From ZC4RG30 sp046347045 (GTDB lineage: Bacteria > Pseudomonadota > Gammaproteobacteria > Steroidobacterales > Steroidobacteraceae): a DNA stretch of 64,000 bases. Numbering within the stretch: the first letter of the stretch is position 1; each line of letters opens with the position of its first letter. The position numbers and the translations under genes are program-made. The notes under the pieces were generated by a model. It was not told where the DNA came from. It worked only from the letters and a program-made list of their open reading frames with translations, and did no database searches. Where the stretch lies: NCBI GenBank assembly GCA_046347045.1, contig JAXMGX010000004.1, positions 186,001 to 250,000 on the forward strand. Reading direction: 5' to 3'. Of the stretch, positions 63,382-64,000 are shown in pieces.

Positions 63382-64000
63382 GGTGGCTGCAGCAGCGAGT
63401 CGATCTCGCCGTCGGTGAGCTGGCGTACCTGGCCGCGAGCCAGCGTGCGTTCCAGTTTCAGCCCGCCCAACGCGACGCGCAGCACGCGGCTCACCAGCGC
63501 GCCCTGCCGCTCCACCAGCGCGCGCAGGTCGCGCCCGTTCGCACCGGTGGCCACCACGCGGTACCAGCGGTTGCTGCCCTCGCCACCGCCGGCCTCGCAG
63601 GACTCGATGCGCAGGGTCTCGCCGCTGTCGAGCTCGCCGCCCAGGATGCCATCGATCTGCTCCTGCGACAGCTCGCCGCGCACGCGCAAGCTGAATTCCA
63701 TCGGCAGGCCGCGCACCGCGCGCTGCAGCTTCGCTGCCAGCTCGCCATCGGAGGTCAGAAGCTCGATGCCGCCATCGATGCGCGGCATGGGGCTGATGGC
63801 GATGTGCCGGCGTCCCACCCGCCGCGACAGCCGGTCGGATACCGCGCCGCGCCCGGCCTGCGCCCTGGCGGCCTCGCCGCCTGCTTGCGCGCGGCGGCAG
63901 CAGGTTCTCTCCCGGCGAGCGATGGCACAGCGGTGGCTGAACGTCGAATCGGCGCCCCGGTGCACCAGCCGGCCGTCGAGCTTCACCTGGTCGTGGCCCG
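63351..64000 (-). CDS. rluB: RluB-like pseudouridine synthase, 5' end outside window
   Basis: Only the C-terminal ~216 codons lie in the window. DQVKLDGRLVH is the end of the S4 domain. AVSDRLSRRVGRRHIAISPMPRIDGGIELLTSDGEL corresponds to the RluB core, with the catalytic Asp in PRID. SNRWYRVVATGANGRDLRALVER is the later family motif. Between them (about 63885-63945) the frame reads as Arg/Ala-rich sequence where a HKPxGE-type motif is expected. A HRSPGEN string appears in another frame, so two compensating frameshifts are possible. RluB modifies 23S rRNA near position 2605. Confidence 0.8.
   Translation of the reverse strand, partial: GHDQVKLDGRLVHRGADSTFSHRCAIARRERTCCRRAQAGGEAARAQAGRGAVSDRLSRRVGRRHIAISPMPRIDGGIELLTSDGELAAKLQRAVRGLPMEFSLRVRGELSQEQIDGILGGELDSGETLRIESCEAGGGEGSNRWYRVVATGANGRDLRALVERQGALVSRVLRVALGGLKLERTLARGQVRQLTDGEIDSLLQPPQVEGADSAG

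Overview
The window is high-GC, densely coded gammaproteobacterial chromosome. The housekeeping gene orders are typical of gammaproteobacteria: fabD-fabG-acpP-fabF-(pabB)-pabC-mltG-tmk-holB-pilZ, and gyrA-serC-serA-pheA-hisC-aroA-cmk-rpsA-ihfB facing ubiG-mupP-yciK. Aerobic, degradative traits (TonB receptor, Rieske oxygenase, flavocytochrome oxidase, beta-oxidation fusion protein) and the separate, unfused aroA would fit a Steroidobacteraceae/Nevskiales-like lineage. That placement is an inference from gene content only.

Layout. 1-2020: 3' part of a RecB/AddA-like helicase-nuclease. 2063-7652 (minus): type II secretion genes gspG-H-I-J-K-L-M-N, with a rhombosortase divergent from gspG (7711-8319). 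8350-17119: fatty-acid synthesis, folate (pABA) synthesis, MltG, thymidylate kinase, DNA polymerase III delta-prime and PilZ. 17170-22033: a double cyclic-nucleotide-binding/rhodanese protein, a FadB/FadJ-type fusion enzyme, an EEP-family hydrolase, a TIR-like protein and a small unknown. 22256-23497: MgtC/DUF4010 membrane protein. 23632-30007: a tightly coupled four-gene set (DUF1592 cytochrome-like protein, DUF1552 protein, ankyrin protein, metallo-beta-lactamase-fold hydrolase). 30354-33372: HlyD/ATPase/permease exporter.

33373-38083 is an accessory island. It holds an integron-type integrase whose reading frame is broken two codons after a strong ribosome binding site, a second tyrosine recombinase divergent from a KfrA-like coiled-coil protein with an operator-like palindrome between them, an orphan Phd-type antitoxin and a small lipoprotein gene. 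Related 16-bp motifs lie near the two ends of most of the island in inverted orientation. The gene at its right border is the stump of an ABC exporter cut after 43 codons.

38084-48467 looks like an uptake and oxidation locus for a phenolic or aromatic compound: TonB receptor, Rieske oxygenase, 4-cresol-dehydrogenase/vanillyl-alcohol-oxidase-like flavoprotein with its own cytochrome c, DUF3237 protein, two small secreted proteins, a rhomboid protease and an MFS exporter. The substrate is not known. The remainder (48457-64000) is core metabolism and information processing, ending inside an RluB-like pseudouridine synthase with a possible pair of compensating frameshifts.

Most genes overlap their neighbours by 1-8 bases, so operons are extensive. 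No rRNA, intact tRNA or CRISPR array was seen.
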